From JAUASW01 sp036880965 (lineage in GTDB: Bacteria; Pseudomonadota; Gammaproteobacteria; Burkholderiales; Burkholderiaceae_C), in contig NZ_JBAJMV010000001.1 of assembly GCF_036880965.1 (NCBI RefSeq), positions 868,001 to 932,000 of the forward strand: a DNA stretch of 64,000 bases, in the 5' to 3' direction. The notes under the pieces were generated by a model. It worked only from the letters and a program-made list of their open reading frames with translations, did not search any database and had not been told where the DNA came from. The position numbers were made by a program, and so were the translations under genes. Shown here piece by piece: positions 26,712 through 35,962 of this stretch (position 1 is the stretch's first letter; each line of letters starts with the position of its first letter).

Positions 26712-29700
26712 CTAGACCAGCACCCGCTCGATGCCGCCCTGATTCGCCTTGGCCACGTACTCGGGCATCCAGTCCTTGCCGAGGATCTGGTTGGCCATCT
26801 CGACCACGATGTAGTCGGCTTCCAGGAGGCCATTCTGCAGGTCGTTGCCGTAGCGAGAGAGGCCTTGCAGGCAGCTCGGGCAGCTGGTCAGGATCTTCAG
26901 GTTCTCGGCTGCCGCGACCTTGCCGCTGTCGCGCAATTCGGTCTCCATCTTGCGCAGCTCTTCTTCCTTGCGGAAGCGGACCTGTGTCGAGATGTCGGGC
27001 CGGGTCACGCCCAGCGTGCCGCTCTCGCCGCAGCAGCGTTCGCTCTTCACCACCTCGGGCCCGACGAGCGCCTTCACGGTCTTCATCGGGTCCTGCAGCT
27101 TCATCGGGCTGTGGCAGGGGTCGTGATACAGGAAAGCCTGGTTGGAGCTGAGCTTGATGCCCTTCTCCAAGAGGTATTCGTGGATGTCGATGATGCGGCA
27201 GCCCGGGAAGATGTCCTCGAACTTGTAGCCCTGCAGTTGGTCATAGCAGGTGCCGCAGCTCACCACCACGGTCTTGATGTCCAGGTAGTTGAGCGTGTTG
27301 GCCACGCGGTGGAAGAGCACCCGGTTGTCGGTGATCATCTTCTCGGCCTTGTCGAACTGGCCCGAACCGCGCTGCGGGTAACCGCAGCACAGATAGCCCG
27401 GCGGCAAGACCGTCTGCACGCCCGCATGCCAGAGCATGGCCTGCGTGGCCAGACCCACCTGCGAGAACAATCGCTCCGAACCGCAGCCCGGAAAATAGAA
27501 CACAGCCTCCGTCTCGGCCGTGGTGGCGGCCGGGTTGCGGATGATGGGCACGTAGTCCTTGTCCTCGATGTCCAGGAGCGCACGCGCCGTCTTCTTCGGC
27601 AGTCCGCCCGGCAGTTTCTTGTTGATGAAGTGAATCACCTGCTCCTTGATCGGAGCGGGGCCCAGCGTCGCGCGCGGCGCGGCGGTCTGCTTCTTCGCGA
27701 AGGTCTTCAAGACGTCGTGCGCCAGGCGCTGCGCCTTGAAGCCCACGCCCACCATGGCGCTGCGTGCGAGCTTGATCGTCTCCGGGCTCGTGGCGTTCAG
27801 CATGAACATCGCCGCCGCATTGCCGGGGCGGAAGCTCTTCTGGCCCATCTTGCGCAGGAGGTTGCGCATGTTCATGGTCACGTCGCCGAAGTCGATCTTG
27901 ACCGGACAGGGGTTCGCGCACTTGTGGCAGACCGTGCAGTGGTCGGCCACGTCCTCGAATTCTTCCCAGTGCTTGATCGACACGCCCCGGCGCGTCTGCT
28001 CCTCGTACAGAAAGGCCTCGACCAGCAGCGAGGTGGCGAGAATCTTGTTGCGCGGCGAATAAAGCAGGTTGGCGCGTGGCACATGTGTCGCGCAGACCGG
28101 CTTGCACTTGCCACAGCGCAGGCAGTCCTTGACGCTGTCGGCAATCGCGCCGATATCGCTCTGCTGCATGATCAGGGATTCATGCCCCATCAGCCCAAAG
28201 CTCGGGGTGTAGGCATTGGTCAGATCGGCATAGGTGGTCAGCGAATCAGGCCCACCCAGGCGCAAGAGCTTGCCCTTGTTGAAGCGGCCCTCCGGGTCGA
28301 CCTTGGCCTTGTAGCCGGCAAACGGCGCCAGCTCTTCATCGCTCAGAAATTCGAGCTTCGTGATGCCGATGCCGTGCTCGCCCGAGATCACACCGTCCAG
28401 CGAGCGCGCCAGCTTCATGATGCGTGCCACGGCTTCGTGCGCCGTCTGTAGCATCTCGTAGTTGTCGGAGTTGACCGGGATGTTGGTGTGCACGTTGCCG
28501 TCGCCGGCATGCATGTGCAAGGCCACCCAGACGCGGCCGCGCAAGACTTCCTTGTGGATGCGCTTGCACTCTTCGATGATGGCAGCGAAGGCGCCGCCGG
28601 CAAAGATTTCCTGCAAGGGCTTCAGGATCTGCGCCTTCCAGGAAGCGCGCAGCGAGTGGTCCTGCAACTGATCGAAGTAGCTGCGCTCTTCTTCTCTCGG
28701 TGCGTCCAGCTCGTCTTTCCAGCGCGCCCAGCGGCCGCTGATCTCGTCGAGCAAGGCCAGCGCCTGCTGCACGCGGTCTTCCAGGAGTTCGGCGCTCGGG
28801 ATCTCGCTCGCGTCGTCGCTCTTGCCGAGCGGCAGCTTGCCCTGCGAGAAGAAGGCCTTCAGCGAATCAACCAGCGCGAGCTTGTTGCGCAGGCTGAGCT
28901 CGATATTGATGCGCTCGATGCCCAGCGTGTACTCGCCCATGCGCTCCAGCGGAATCACCACGTCCTCGTTCACCTTGAACGCATTGGTGTGCTTGGAGAT
29001 GGCGGCAGTGCGCTTGCGGTCGAGCCAGAACTTCTTGCGCGCGTCGGCCGAGACGGCCACAAAGCCCTCGCCGCTGCGGCCATTGGCGAGGCGAACGACT
29101 TCAGACGTTGCACGCGCCACGGCGTTTTCGTCGTCGCCGACGATGTCGCCGATCAAGACCATCTTGGGCAGGCCGCCGCGCTTGCTCTTGGTGGCATAGC
29201 CCACGGCCTTCAGGTAGCGGTCGTCCAGGTGCTCGAGGCCGGCGAGGATGGCACCACCCTCGTTCTTCGCCTCGGCGAACATGAAGTCCTTGATGTCCAC
29301 GATGGACGGTACGCAGTCCTTGGGATTGCCGAAGAACTCCAGGCAGACCGTGCGCACATGCTTTGGCATGCGGTGCACGATCCAGCGCGCACTGGTGATC
29401 AGGCCATCGCAGCCTTCCTTCTGGATGCCGGGCAGGCCGGCCAGGAACTTGTCGGTCACGTCCTTGCCGAGACCCTCCTTGCGGAAGGTGCGGCCCGGGA
29501 TGTCGAGGCGCTCGGTGCGCTCCAGCTTCTTGCCTGAGGCGTCGAAGTAGCGCAGCTCGAAGCTGGCCGTCGCCACGTCGTGGATCTTGCCGAGGTTGTG
29601 GTTGAGGCGGACGACCTCCAGCCACTTGGCCTCGGGCGTCACCATGCGCCAGCTGGCCAGGTTGTCCAGCGCCGTGCCCCACAGCACAGCCTTCTTTCCG

Positions 29701-30623
29701 CCAGCGTTCATGGCGACGTTGCCGCCCACGCAGGAGGCTTCGGCCGACGTCGGGTCCACGGCGAACACAAAGCCGTGCTGCTCGGCGAGATCGGACACGC
29801 GCTGCGTGACCACGCCGGCCTCGCTGAAGATCGTTGCCACCGGCTTGTCGACGCCTGGCAATTGCAGCATCTCGACGCCTCGCAGCGCCTCGAGCTTCTC
29901 GGTGTTGATCACCGCGCTGTTCCACACCAGCGGTACGGCGCCGCCGGTGTAGCCGGTGCCGCCTCCTCGCGGGATGATGGTCAGGCCCAGCTCGATACAG
30001 CCAGCCACCAGGCCGGCCATCTCGGCTTCGGTATCGGGCGTCAGGACGACAAACGGGTACTCGACCCGCCAGTCGGTCGCGTCGGTCACATGCGAAACGC
30101 GCGACAGGCCATCAAACTTGATGTTGTCCTTGGCGGTGCGCTTGCCGAGCAATTTGTTCGTTTGCCGGCGCAGGTCGTAAATGCGACGGAACAGCGCGCC
30201 GAACTCGGCCACGGCCTTGCGTGCAGCTTCCAGGAGCTCGCCCACGGCGGCGTCACGCTTGGCGTCGCTCGGGTTGCGACGCTTCTCCACCTCGTGCAGT
30301 CGGTGCTCCAGGGCATCGATCAGCATCTGGCGGCGCTTGGGGTTGTCGAGCAGGTCGTCCTGCAGATAGGGGTTGCGCTGCACCACCCAGATGTCACCCA
30401 GCACTTCATAAAGCATGCGGGCGGAGCGGCCGGTACGGCGCTCTTCGCGCAGCTGGTTCAGCGTGTCCCAGGCGGATTCACCCAGCAGCCGGATGACGAT
30501 CTCGCGGTCCGAGAACGAGGTGTAGTTGTAGGGAATCTCGCGCAGTCGGGGCGCGGCATCCAGCACTGCTTCGTTGGCAGCGGTGGCGATCTCGGCGGGC
30601 ATCAGCGGATGCGGTGCATTCAT
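26712..30623 (-). CDS. Giant FAD-linked oxidoreductase with Fe-S and CCG domains (DUF3683, D-lactate dehydrogenase-like)
   Basis: 1303 residues combining an N-terminal DUF3683-type region (IPYNYTSFSDREIVIRLLGESAW), a VAO-type FAD domain (IPRGGGTGYTGGAVPLVWNSAVIN, DPTSAEASCVGGNVAMNAGGKKA), its C-terminal cap with HMHAGDGNVHTNIPV and SGEHGIGITK, a two-cluster ferredoxin segment (CLRCGKCKPVC, CTVCHKCANPCP) and two CCG heterodisulfide-reductase-type repeats (CCGYPQRGSG; HDPCH...CCGESGTLG). This equals a GlpC/LldE + GlcD/Dld fusion. Likely a membrane-associated D-2-hydroxyacid (D-lactate-like) dehydrogenase feeding quinone; the substrate is not determinable. ATG 30623 begins MNAPHPLMPAE. Confidence 0.9.
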   Translation of the reverse strand: MNAPHPLMPAEIATAANEAVLDAAPRLREIPYNYTSFSDREIVIRLLGESAWDTLNQLREERRTGRSARMLYEVLGDIWVVQRNPYLQDDLLDNPKRRQMLIDALEHRLHEVEKRRNPSDAKRDAAVGELLEAARKAVAEFGALFRRIYDLRRQTNKLLGKRTAKDNIKFDGLSRVSHVTDATDWRVEYPFVVLTPDTEAEMAGLVAGCIELGLTIIPRGGGTGYTGGAVPLVWNSAVINTEKLEALRGVEMLQLPGVDKPVATIFSEAGVVTQRVSDLAEQHGFVFAVDPTSAEASCVGGNVAMNAGGKKAVLWGTALDNLASWRMVTPEAKWLEVVRLNHNLGKIHDVATASFELRYFDASGKKLERTERLDIPGRTFRKEGLGKDVTDKFLAGLPGIQKEGCDGLITSARWIVHRMPKHVRTVCLEFFGNPKDCVPSIVDIKDFMFAEAKNEGGAILAGLEHLDDRYLKAVGYATKSKRGGLPKMVLIGDIVGDDENAVARATSEVVRLANGRSGEGFVAVSADARKKFWLDRKRTAAISKHTNAFKVNEDVVIPLERMGEYTLGIERINIELSLRNKLALVDSLKAFFSQGKLPLGKSDDASEIPSAELLEDRVQQALALLDEISGRWARWKDELDAPREEERSYFDQLQDHSLRASWKAQILKPLQEIFAGGAFAAIIEECKRIHKEVLRGRVWVALHMHAGDGNVHTNIPVNSDNYEMLQTAHEAVARIMKLARSLDGVISGEHGIGITKLEFLSDEELAPFAGYKAKVDPEGRFNKGKLLRLGGPDSLTTYADLTNAYTPSFGLMGHESLIMQQSDIGAIADSVKDCLRCGKCKPVCATHVPRANLLYSPRNKILATSLLVEAFLYEEQTRRGVSIKHWEEFEDVADHCTVCHKCANPCPVKIDFGDVTMNMRNLLRKMGQKSFRPGNAAAMFMLNATSPETIKLARSAMVGVGFKAQRLAHDVLKTFAKKQTAAPRATLGPAPIKEQVIHFINKKLPGGLPKKTARALLDIEDKDYVPIIRNPAATTAETEAVFYFPGCGSERLFSQVGLATQAMLWHAGVQTVLPPGYLCCGYPQRGSGQFDKAEKMITDNRVLFHRVANTLNYLDIKTVVVSCGTCYDQLQGYKFEDIFPGCRIIDIHEYLLEKGIKLSSNQAFLYHDPCHSPMKLQDPMKTVKALVGPEVVKSERCCGESGTLGVTRPDISTQVRFRKEEELRKMETELRDSGKVAAAENLKILTSCPSCLQGLSRYGNDLQNGLLEADYIVVEMANQILGKDWMPEYVAKANQGGIERVLV

Positions 30624-30889
30624 GGCGGCCTGGTCAGTCCAACAAAAGGTCGCCGACCCTCGCACTGATGGCAAGCCCGGCGCCATGGTCATGGCGCCGG
30701 CAGAGCGTCCGCTTGGCCGGTCCGATGCGCCGGTGCCGCAGATCGCTGCCGGGCGTTCTCGCGGATACAAGAGGCCCAGCGGTCGTCGGAGCGTGATCCT
30801 ACCGCAGTGCAGCATGGCCGCCGCCCCAGCGGGGGCATTGATGCAATAGAGTGGCGCATCCAAGCACGAGGCTGATACGAGGTTGACGC

Positions 30890-31624
30890 ATGCAGTCCTG
30901 GCCCCTTCCCTTCTGGATCGCCCACCGGGGTGCCGGCAAGCTGGCGCCGGAGAACACGCTGGCCGCATTTCGGCTGGGCGCCGCGCACGGCTACCGGGCC
31001 TTTGAGTGCGATGTGAAGCTGAGCAGCGACGGCCAGCCCTTTCTCCTGCATGACGACAAGCTCAACCGCACCACCTCGGGCCGCGGCCCGGCCGGGGCCT
31101 TGAGCTGGCATGAGCTGAGCCGTCTCGACGCCGGCAGCTGGCACAGCCGCGCGCACGCTGGCGAGCAGATACCCAGCCTGGAGACCGTGGCGGCCTTCTG
31201 CCGCCGCAATGGCTACGGGCTGAACCTGGAACTCAAGCCGAACCCCGGTCAGGAAGAAGAAACCGGACGCGTTGTTGCGCTGGCTGTTCGCGCGCTCTGG
31301 GCTGGCGACGCGCGGCCACCCTTGCTGAGCTCTTTCAAGCCCGCGGCCGTTGCAGCCGCGCAAGCCGCAGCCCCCGAATTGCCACGCGGCCTGTTGCTCG
31401 ACAGCCTTCGAGCCAGCTGGCGCGATGAGGCGAAGTCCCTGCAATGCATCGCCGTCATCACCAATTACGCGCTGATGGACCGACAGATGGTCGAAGCCAT
31501 CCACGGCCTGGGCATGAAGGCCTTGGTCTATACGGTGAACGATGAATCGGTCGCCAAGTGGCTGATCGCCAATGGCCTGGACGGCATCATCACCGACGCG
31601 GTCGACAAGTTCAGCCCGGTCTGA
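30890..31624 (+). CDS. ugpQ: Glycerophosphodiester phosphodiesterase
   Basis: Hydrolyses deacylated phospholipid head groups to glycerol-3-phosphate and alcohol. 244 residues, cytoplasmic UgpQ-like (no signal peptide). Active-site motifs of the TIM barrel: IAHRGAGKLAPENTLAAF (His, Arg, Glu), ECDVKLSSDGQPFLLHDDKLNRTTSG and the C-terminal VYTVNDESVAKWLIANGLDGIITDAVDKF. Its 3' end overlaps the convergent acetyltransferase by 14 bp. Confidence 0.95.
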   Translation: MQSWPLPFWIAHRGAGKLAPENTLAAFRLGAAHGYRAFECDVKLSSDGQPFLLHDDKLNRTTSGRGPAGALSWHELSRLDAGSWHSRAHAGEQIPSLETVAAFCRRNGYGLNLELKPNPGQEEETGRVVALAVRALWAGDARPPLLSSFKPAAVAAAQAAAPELPRGLLLDSLRASWRDEAKSLQCIAVITNYALMDRQMVEAIHGLGMKALVYTVNDESVAKWLIANGLDGIITDAVDKFSPV

Positions 31625-32189
31625 AGCTCACATACAGGCAGCTGTTGCGAAGCTCGCCGGCCACATTGGTCGAATCGCCTTGCGCAATGGACTCGAGCTT
31701 GAAGCCACAGCGCTCAGCCACCGCGCGGCTGCGCACGTTGCGTTCATCGCAGCGTATCTCCAGGCGCCTGGCGCGCAGCTTGCTGAAAGCCATCGCCGCC
31801 AGGCCATGGACCGCCTCGCTGATGAAACCCTGCCCCTGCGCGCTGCGACGCAGCCAGTAGCCGATCTCGAAGCGCCCGGCCGCCCAGTCGAAGCGGTGCA
31901 GGCCGGTGGCGCCCAGCAGGCGCCGACCTTGCGGCTCGCGGCTGTAGATCTGGAACGGCAGGTCCTGGCGCAGGATGAAGGCCGCCAATTGACGCCGCAC
32001 CACGCCCTCGGTTTCGTCAATGGTCGGCGCCTGCTGCGCCCAGGGCATCCAGGGTTGCAGCTGTTCCAGGGTCTCGATGACCGCCTCGTTCAGGGCCGGC
32101 CCGACGCCAGCGCGCGGTGCCAGCAACACCAGGCGATCGGTCTCGATCTTTTCGGGCACTTCGATCAGAACGGGGTCGATCATCGACAT
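31611..32189 (-). CDS. GNAT acetyltransferase, RimJ/RimL type
   Basis: About 192 residues. It begins with the RimJ/L-type IETDRLVLLAPR and has the acetyl-CoA motif YWLRRSAQGQGFISEAVHGLAAMAFSKLRARRLEIRCDERNVRSRAVAERCGFKLE. Probably acetylates a protein N-terminus or small molecule; target unknown. ATG 32189 shares its A with the stop of the upstream MFS gene (TGATG), giving tight coupling; GTG 32192 is an alternative. Confidence 0.9.
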   Translation of the reverse strand: MSMIDPVLIEVPEKIETDRLVLLAPRAGVGPALNEAVIETLEQLQPWMPWAQQAPTIDETEGVVRRQLAAFILRQDLPFQIYSREPQGRRLLGATGLHRFDWAAGRFEIGYWLRRSAQGQGFISEAVHGLAAMAFSKLRARRLEIRCDERNVRSRAVAERCGFKLESIAQGDSTNVAGELRNSCLYVSFRPG

Positions 32190-33511
32190 CACTTGCTCGG
32201 CTGCAGTTCAGGTTCATGCGCGCTGCCGAGTTTGGGCAATTCGCGCACGCCGCGGATGGTCGAGTTGCGCCAGGCCAGCACTGCGAGCAGCAAGGCACCG
32301 AAGCCAGAGAAAAGCAGGGCCGCGCGCAAGTCCACATGCTCGCCCAACCAGCCGCCGATCAAGGCCCCAGGCCCAGCGGGAATCAGGATCAGCCAGCGCA
32401 TGGTGCTCGTCATTCGCCCCAGCAGCGGCGCCGGCGTGACCGCCTGGCGCAGCGACAGGAAGTTGATGAAGATCAGCACGGCGCCGATGCCGAAGGTGAA
32501 CAGCATGAAGGCGAAGGCCGCGATGCCCAGCGCATTGGCGGGTGCCACGGCCAGGGCCAACCAGCCGAGGCCACAGGTCGCAAAGCCCAGCACCAGGCTG
32601 GGGCCCGGGCCGATGCGTCGCGAAAGCCGGTGGCCAAGCACGCTGGCCAACACGGTGCCGGCGCCAAGGCCCACGTACGACAGGCCCACTTGCTGCGCCG
32701 TCAAACCCAGCACCCGCGTGGCGAAGAGGATCTGCACCACTTGCGCGCCGTTGTGGAACATCTGCCAACCGCCCACCGCGCAAGCCAGGCTCACCAGCAG
32801 CCGCTGCCGCCGCACGAAGTTCACGCCGGCCTTCAGGTCGCGCCAGAAGTCCGCGCCCGAGCCTTTGGCCGCCACCTGCTCTTCGACCCTGATGCCACGC
32901 AGGATCAAGGCGGAAGCCAGCACCAGCAAGGCATCGGCAGCCAAGGCCATCGGCGCACCGAGCATCTTGATCAAGAGCCCGGCAACGCCCGGCCCCGCGA
33001 CTTCAGCGCCTGACGATGCCAGGGCGTTCTTGGCATGTGCTTCGACCAAACGGTCGCGCGAGACGACCTGGGTCAGGACGATCTGCGCAGCGCTGCCCGC
33101 CACCGTGTAGACACATCCCAGCACGAAGCCCACGGCATACAGCCAGCCCATGCTCAGCCAGCCCATCCAGGCCGCCAGCGGCACGGTGGCCACGGTGAAT
33201 GCCAGCAGCGTCTCGCCCGCAACATAGACCGGCAGCTTGCGCACCCGGTCCAGCCAGACGCCGCCCGGCAGCGAGAACAGCACGAAGGGCACGATCTCCA
33301 TCGAGGTCAGCAGGCCCATTTGCGTGGGCGTGGCCTGCAGCAGCACCGCCGCCGTCAATGGCAAGGCGAGCATCGTGATCTGCCCGCCCAGCGAGCTGAT
33401 CAGGATGGAACTCCACAGGCGGCGATAGACGCGGTCGCGCAGCAGGTCGGTCGGCGGCAGGGTGACCGCCCGCTTCAAACGCTCATACCAGGGCTCAAGC
33501 CAGGTCAGCAT
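32189..33511 (-). CDS. MFS transporter (EntS/MFS_3-like exporter)
   Basis: 440 residues with about 12 membrane helices. It belongs to the branch with enterobactin exporter EntS and macrolide efflux-type proteins: RVYRRLWSSILISSLGGQITMLALPL at the first helix, the loop motif SLPGGVWLDRVRKLPVYV between helices 2 and 3, and repeated RLSRRIGPGPSLVLGF in the second half. Likely a drug or siderophore exporter; substrate unknown. ATG 33511. The downstream acetyltransferase is translationally coupled, a pairing often seen in resistance or self-protection modules (inference). Confidence 0.88.
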   Translation of the reverse strand: MLTWLEPWYERLKRAVTLPPTDLLRDRVYRRLWSSILISSLGGQITMLALPLTAAVLLQATPTQMGLLTSMEIVPFVLFSLPGGVWLDRVRKLPVYVAGETLLAFTVATVPLAAWMGWLSMGWLYAVGFVLGCVYTVAGSAAQIVLTQVVSRDRLVEAHAKNALASSGAEVAGPGVAGLLIKMLGAPMALAADALLVLASALILRGIRVEEQVAAKGSGADFWRDLKAGVNFVRRQRLLVSLACAVGGWQMFHNGAQVVQILFATRVLGLTAQQVGLSYVGLGAGTVLASVLGHRLSRRIGPGPSLVLGFATCGLGWLALAVAPANALGIAAFAFMLFTFGIGAVLIFINFLSLRQAVTPAPLLGRMTSTMRWLILIPAGPGALIGGWLGEHVDLRAALLFSGFGALLLAVLAWRNSTIRGVRELPKLGSAHEPELQPSK

Positions 33512-33797
33512 GATGAATCACTCCATGGCACGACCGGCGGCGACCCTCGTGAGATCGACCGCAGGGCCGAAGCCGCAAATTACCAGGAAAAGGGGTGCGA
33601 AAGAACGGTAGCTGTCGGGGCCGGCTCAATGCGGCGCGAACAGCCAGCCATGAGTCGCAGCGCAATGCTCGAGCGAGCGCAAGCCGGCGGCAGCAGGTGC
33701 CGGGCGTCGGTTGCGGTCGAGCAGCTTGGTCATGGTCTTGCAGTGCGCGGAGTGCCGGGATGGTAGCAGCCGAAGCCGCCCCGTGACAAAAGGCATC

Positions 33798-34646
33798 TCA
33801 GGCTGCGCGCTGGTCGCGGGTGGGCCGGCGCTGCATGCCCCAGTAGCGGCAATCGGCTTCGAAGCCAAGGGATTCATAAATGCCTATTGCAGCGTCAGCT
33901 GGATAAGCACACATCACCAGCAATTCAAGCTCCTGCTGCTCCAATCCAAAAAGGCAGGCGGCTTCAACCATGGCCGTGCACAAGCCCCGTCGGCGCCAGG
34001 CCGGATGTGTGGTGACATGCTGGAAGCGGCCAAGCATGCCATCGTGAAACAGGCCGCAGTCGGCCACCAGCTCGCCGCCTCGCCACACCCCGAACCAATG
34101 CCCGCGGCCCGCCTTCTCCATCGCCGCATAGCCCTGCATCTGGCGAAAGCGGTGCTCGCGGTAGCCCAGGGCCTGAAATCCGCTGGCGTCGGTTGCGTTG
34201 GCAGCGCATTGCAGATTCACAGCCGCGTCGAGCTGCTCGGGGTCCTGCAGGTCCAACGGCGCGAAGTGGAACCCGGTCGGCAACTCACGCAGCCCGCGCA
34301 CAAGGCCGTCGGGCTCCAGCTTCAGCGCCACGCTGTCGAACACCTCGAAGCCGGCCCGCTGCCAGCTCAGGAGCGGCTCATGCGGCCGGCTGGCATCGAA
34401 GCCGATCGCCACATGGCCCGATTCGCGGGTGTGGCGGCCCACCTCCTCATCGAAGCGCTGCAGCCAGTGCGCCAGGCCATCGTCGCGCGGCGGAGCCGGC
34501 AGCAGAAGAAAGTTGCCCCAATAGAAATAGGGATTGGCCGGAGTGCGCACGACGATGCAGTCGCCCCGCTCTTCGATGATCCCGCTGAAGCGCGCAAAGA
34601 TCAGGTCGGTGCGCCAGCCCAGCGAGAGCCGGTCCTGCAAGCTCAT
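33798..34646 (-). CDS. GNAT-family N-acetyltransferase
   Basis: 282 residues. The N-terminal half (DRLSLGWRTDLIFARFSGIIEERGDCIVVRTPANPYFYWGNFLLL) resembles the N-terminal lobe of tandem GNAT proteins. The C-terminal half has the acetyl-CoA motif LGRFQHVTTHPAWRRRGLCTAMVEAACLFG and the closing IGIYESLGFEADCRYWGMQRRP. Substrate unknown. ATG 34646 has GGGAG 6 nt upstream. The 286 bp between it and the MFS gene contain only a doubtful 35-codon ORF. Confidence 0.85.
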   Translation of the reverse strand: MSLQDRLSLGWRTDLIFARFSGIIEERGDCIVVRTPANPYFYWGNFLLLPAPPRDDGLAHWLQRFDEEVGRHTRESGHVAIGFDASRPHEPLLSWQRAGFEVFDSVALKLEPDGLVRGLRELPTGFHFAPLDLQDPEQLDAAVNLQCAANATDASGFQALGYREHRFRQMQGYAAMEKAGRGHWFGVWRGGELVADCGLFHDGMLGRFQHVTTHPAWRRRGLCTAMVEAACLFGLEQQELELLVMCAYPADAAIGIYESLGFEADCRYWGMQRRPTRDQRAA

Positions 34647-34790
34647 GTCTGCTCCCTTGTGTGTGGCCGCGATTCTGCCGCCGCGCCCGCGTGTCGTGTA
34701 ACGCATTGCAACGCCATCCGCACAGGGTCAACTCTTGCCCAGGACCTCTCGTTGTGCACGTACCCTTTCACAACCGACGGAGAAATCCTG

Positions 34791-35168
34791 ATGAATGCTC
34801 TGAAGACCGCACTGATCCCCGCCCTGCTGGCTTTCACCGGTCACCTGGCGATGGCGCAAACCGCTAACCCCACAACTGCAAGCACACCTGCAGCAACGGC
34901 AACAGGCACGACCACCGCAGCAACTCCGAGCACCACCACCCCGGCAACCGCCGCAACGGCCACGCCGGTTGCCAAGGAAGCGCCTGCGGCCACCGCCGCT
35001 GTGACGACAGCCGCAACGCCCGCCGCCACGCCGGCTGTCGCCACAGCACCTGCGGAAAAGCCCGTCGCAACCAAGCATGCGAAGGCAGCCAAGAACGCAG
35101 CCAAGCATGAAGTGAAGGCCGACGCCAAGGCAGCGATGACCACAGCTGCTGCGCCGCAGACCAAGTAA
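34791..35168 (+). CDS. Thr/Ala-rich secreted protein of unknown function
   Basis: 125 residues. Clear Sec signal peptide MNALKTALIPALLAFTGHLAMAQ, then a low-complexity Ala/Thr/Pro stretch (about residues 24-90) and a Lys/Ala-rich C-terminus (KHAKAAKNAAKHEVKADAKAA). The composition is that of a disordered periplasmic or cell-wall-associated polypeptide; the basic tail could bind anionic polymers. GGAG lies 8 nt before ATG 34791. It is followed by its own terminator. I do not recognise a family. Confidence 0.75.
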   Translation: MNALKTALIPALLAFTGHLAMAQTANPTTASTPAATATGTTTAATPSTTTPATAATATPVAKEAPAATAAVTTAATPAATPAVATAPAEKPVATKHAKAAKNAAKHEVKADAKAAMTTAAAPQTK

Positions 35169-35244
35169 GCAGGCAACATCGGTTTGCTCGAGGTGCGGCT
35201 GGCGTCACGGTCCAGCGACAGCCGCCCAAAGAATCTGACATGAC

Positions 35245-35283
35245 AACTCCGCGACGCCGCAAGGCTCGCGGAGTTTTCTCTTT
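35245..35283 (+). terminator. Intrinsic terminator
   Basis: Perfect 9-bp stem ACTCCGCGA / TCGCGGAGT with an 11-nt loop, followed by TTTCTCTTTT, 77 bp downstream of the Thr/Ala-rich gene. It separates that gene from the ABC cassette. Confidence 0.85.
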
Positions 35284-35425
35284 TGCGCACAGCAGGTCGC
35301 TGCATTTCGCGCCGTGCTGGCAACGCTTGGCGCCGCACGTGGATCGCACATCGCAAGCGGGTGGCAGGTGTTCTTCAGGATCCCGAGACTGGCTGCATCG
35401 ACAACCAATCCCTCGGAGATCCGAC

Positions 35426-35962
35426 ATGAAAGCCAAGCTCCCCGCCTTGCTGTTCTCGCTGCTCACCCTGATCGGCAGCGCCAGCGCAGCCACCGAAACA
35501 CCGTTCGACGCGGCCTTCCAGCAATTCCAGATTGCACAACGCGACGACGCCGCCATCGAAGCCAGCGTCGAACAGTTCACCAAGTTGCTGGCCGCCGAGC
35601 CGGGCAGCCCGCTCCTGATGGCCTACACCGGCGCCGCCACCACCTTGCGTGCCCGCGCCGCGATGATGCCGTGGAAGAAGATGAGCCACGCTGAAGACGG
35701 CCTGGCCCTGATCGACAAGGCCTTGCAACTGCTGCAGCCGCAGCATGACCAGCAACTGCATCGCGGCACGGCCGTCTCTCTGGAGACCCGCTTCATCGCT
35801 GCCAACACCTTCCTGTCTCTGCCCTCGATGTTCAACCGCGCGGCACGCGGCGCCAAGCTGTTGGCCGACGTGCAGGCCAGCCCGATGTTCGCCCAGGCGC
35901 CGGCCGGCTTCCAGAACGCAGTGCGTGAGCGCGCCGCCAAGCTGGCCAAGGACGCCAAGTGA
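35426..35962 (+). CDS. Periplasmic helical protein, first gene of the ABC/LolA cassette
   Basis: 178 residues. Signal peptide MKAKLPALLFSLLTLIGSASA, then an all-helical soluble domain with TPR-like spacing (FQQFQIAQRDDAAIEASVEQFTKLLAAEPGSPLLMAYTGAATTLRARAAMMPWKKMSHAEDGLALIDKALQLL). No lipobox. Not confidently assigned to a named family. GGAG lies upstream of ATG 35426. It shares GTGA with the ABC ATPase start, so it is translationally coupled to it and probably works with it, for example as a periplasmic adaptor or substrate. Confidence 0.8.
   Translation: MKAKLPALLFSLLTLIGSASAATETPFDAAFQQFQIAQRDDAAIEASVEQFTKLLAAEPGSPLLMAYTGAATTLRARAAMMPWKKMSHAEDGLALIDKALQLLQPQHDQQLHRGTAVSLETRFIAANTFLSLPSMFNRAARGAKLLADVQASPMFAQAPAGFQNAVRERAAKLAKDAK

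Noticed and set aside
30624..30889. Possible small RNA or promoter structure upstream of ugpQ and the giant oxidoreductase
   Set aside because: Only scattered GC-rich inverted repeats (GGCGCCATGG/CCATGGCGCC-like) and no convincing promoter or terminator pair.
33626..33733. 35-codon ORF between the MFS and GNAT genes (MTKLLDRNRRPAPAAAGLRS...)
   Set aside because: No good ribosome-binding site, unknown family, and Arg/Ala-rich composition expected of random GC-rich frames; kept out of the feature list.
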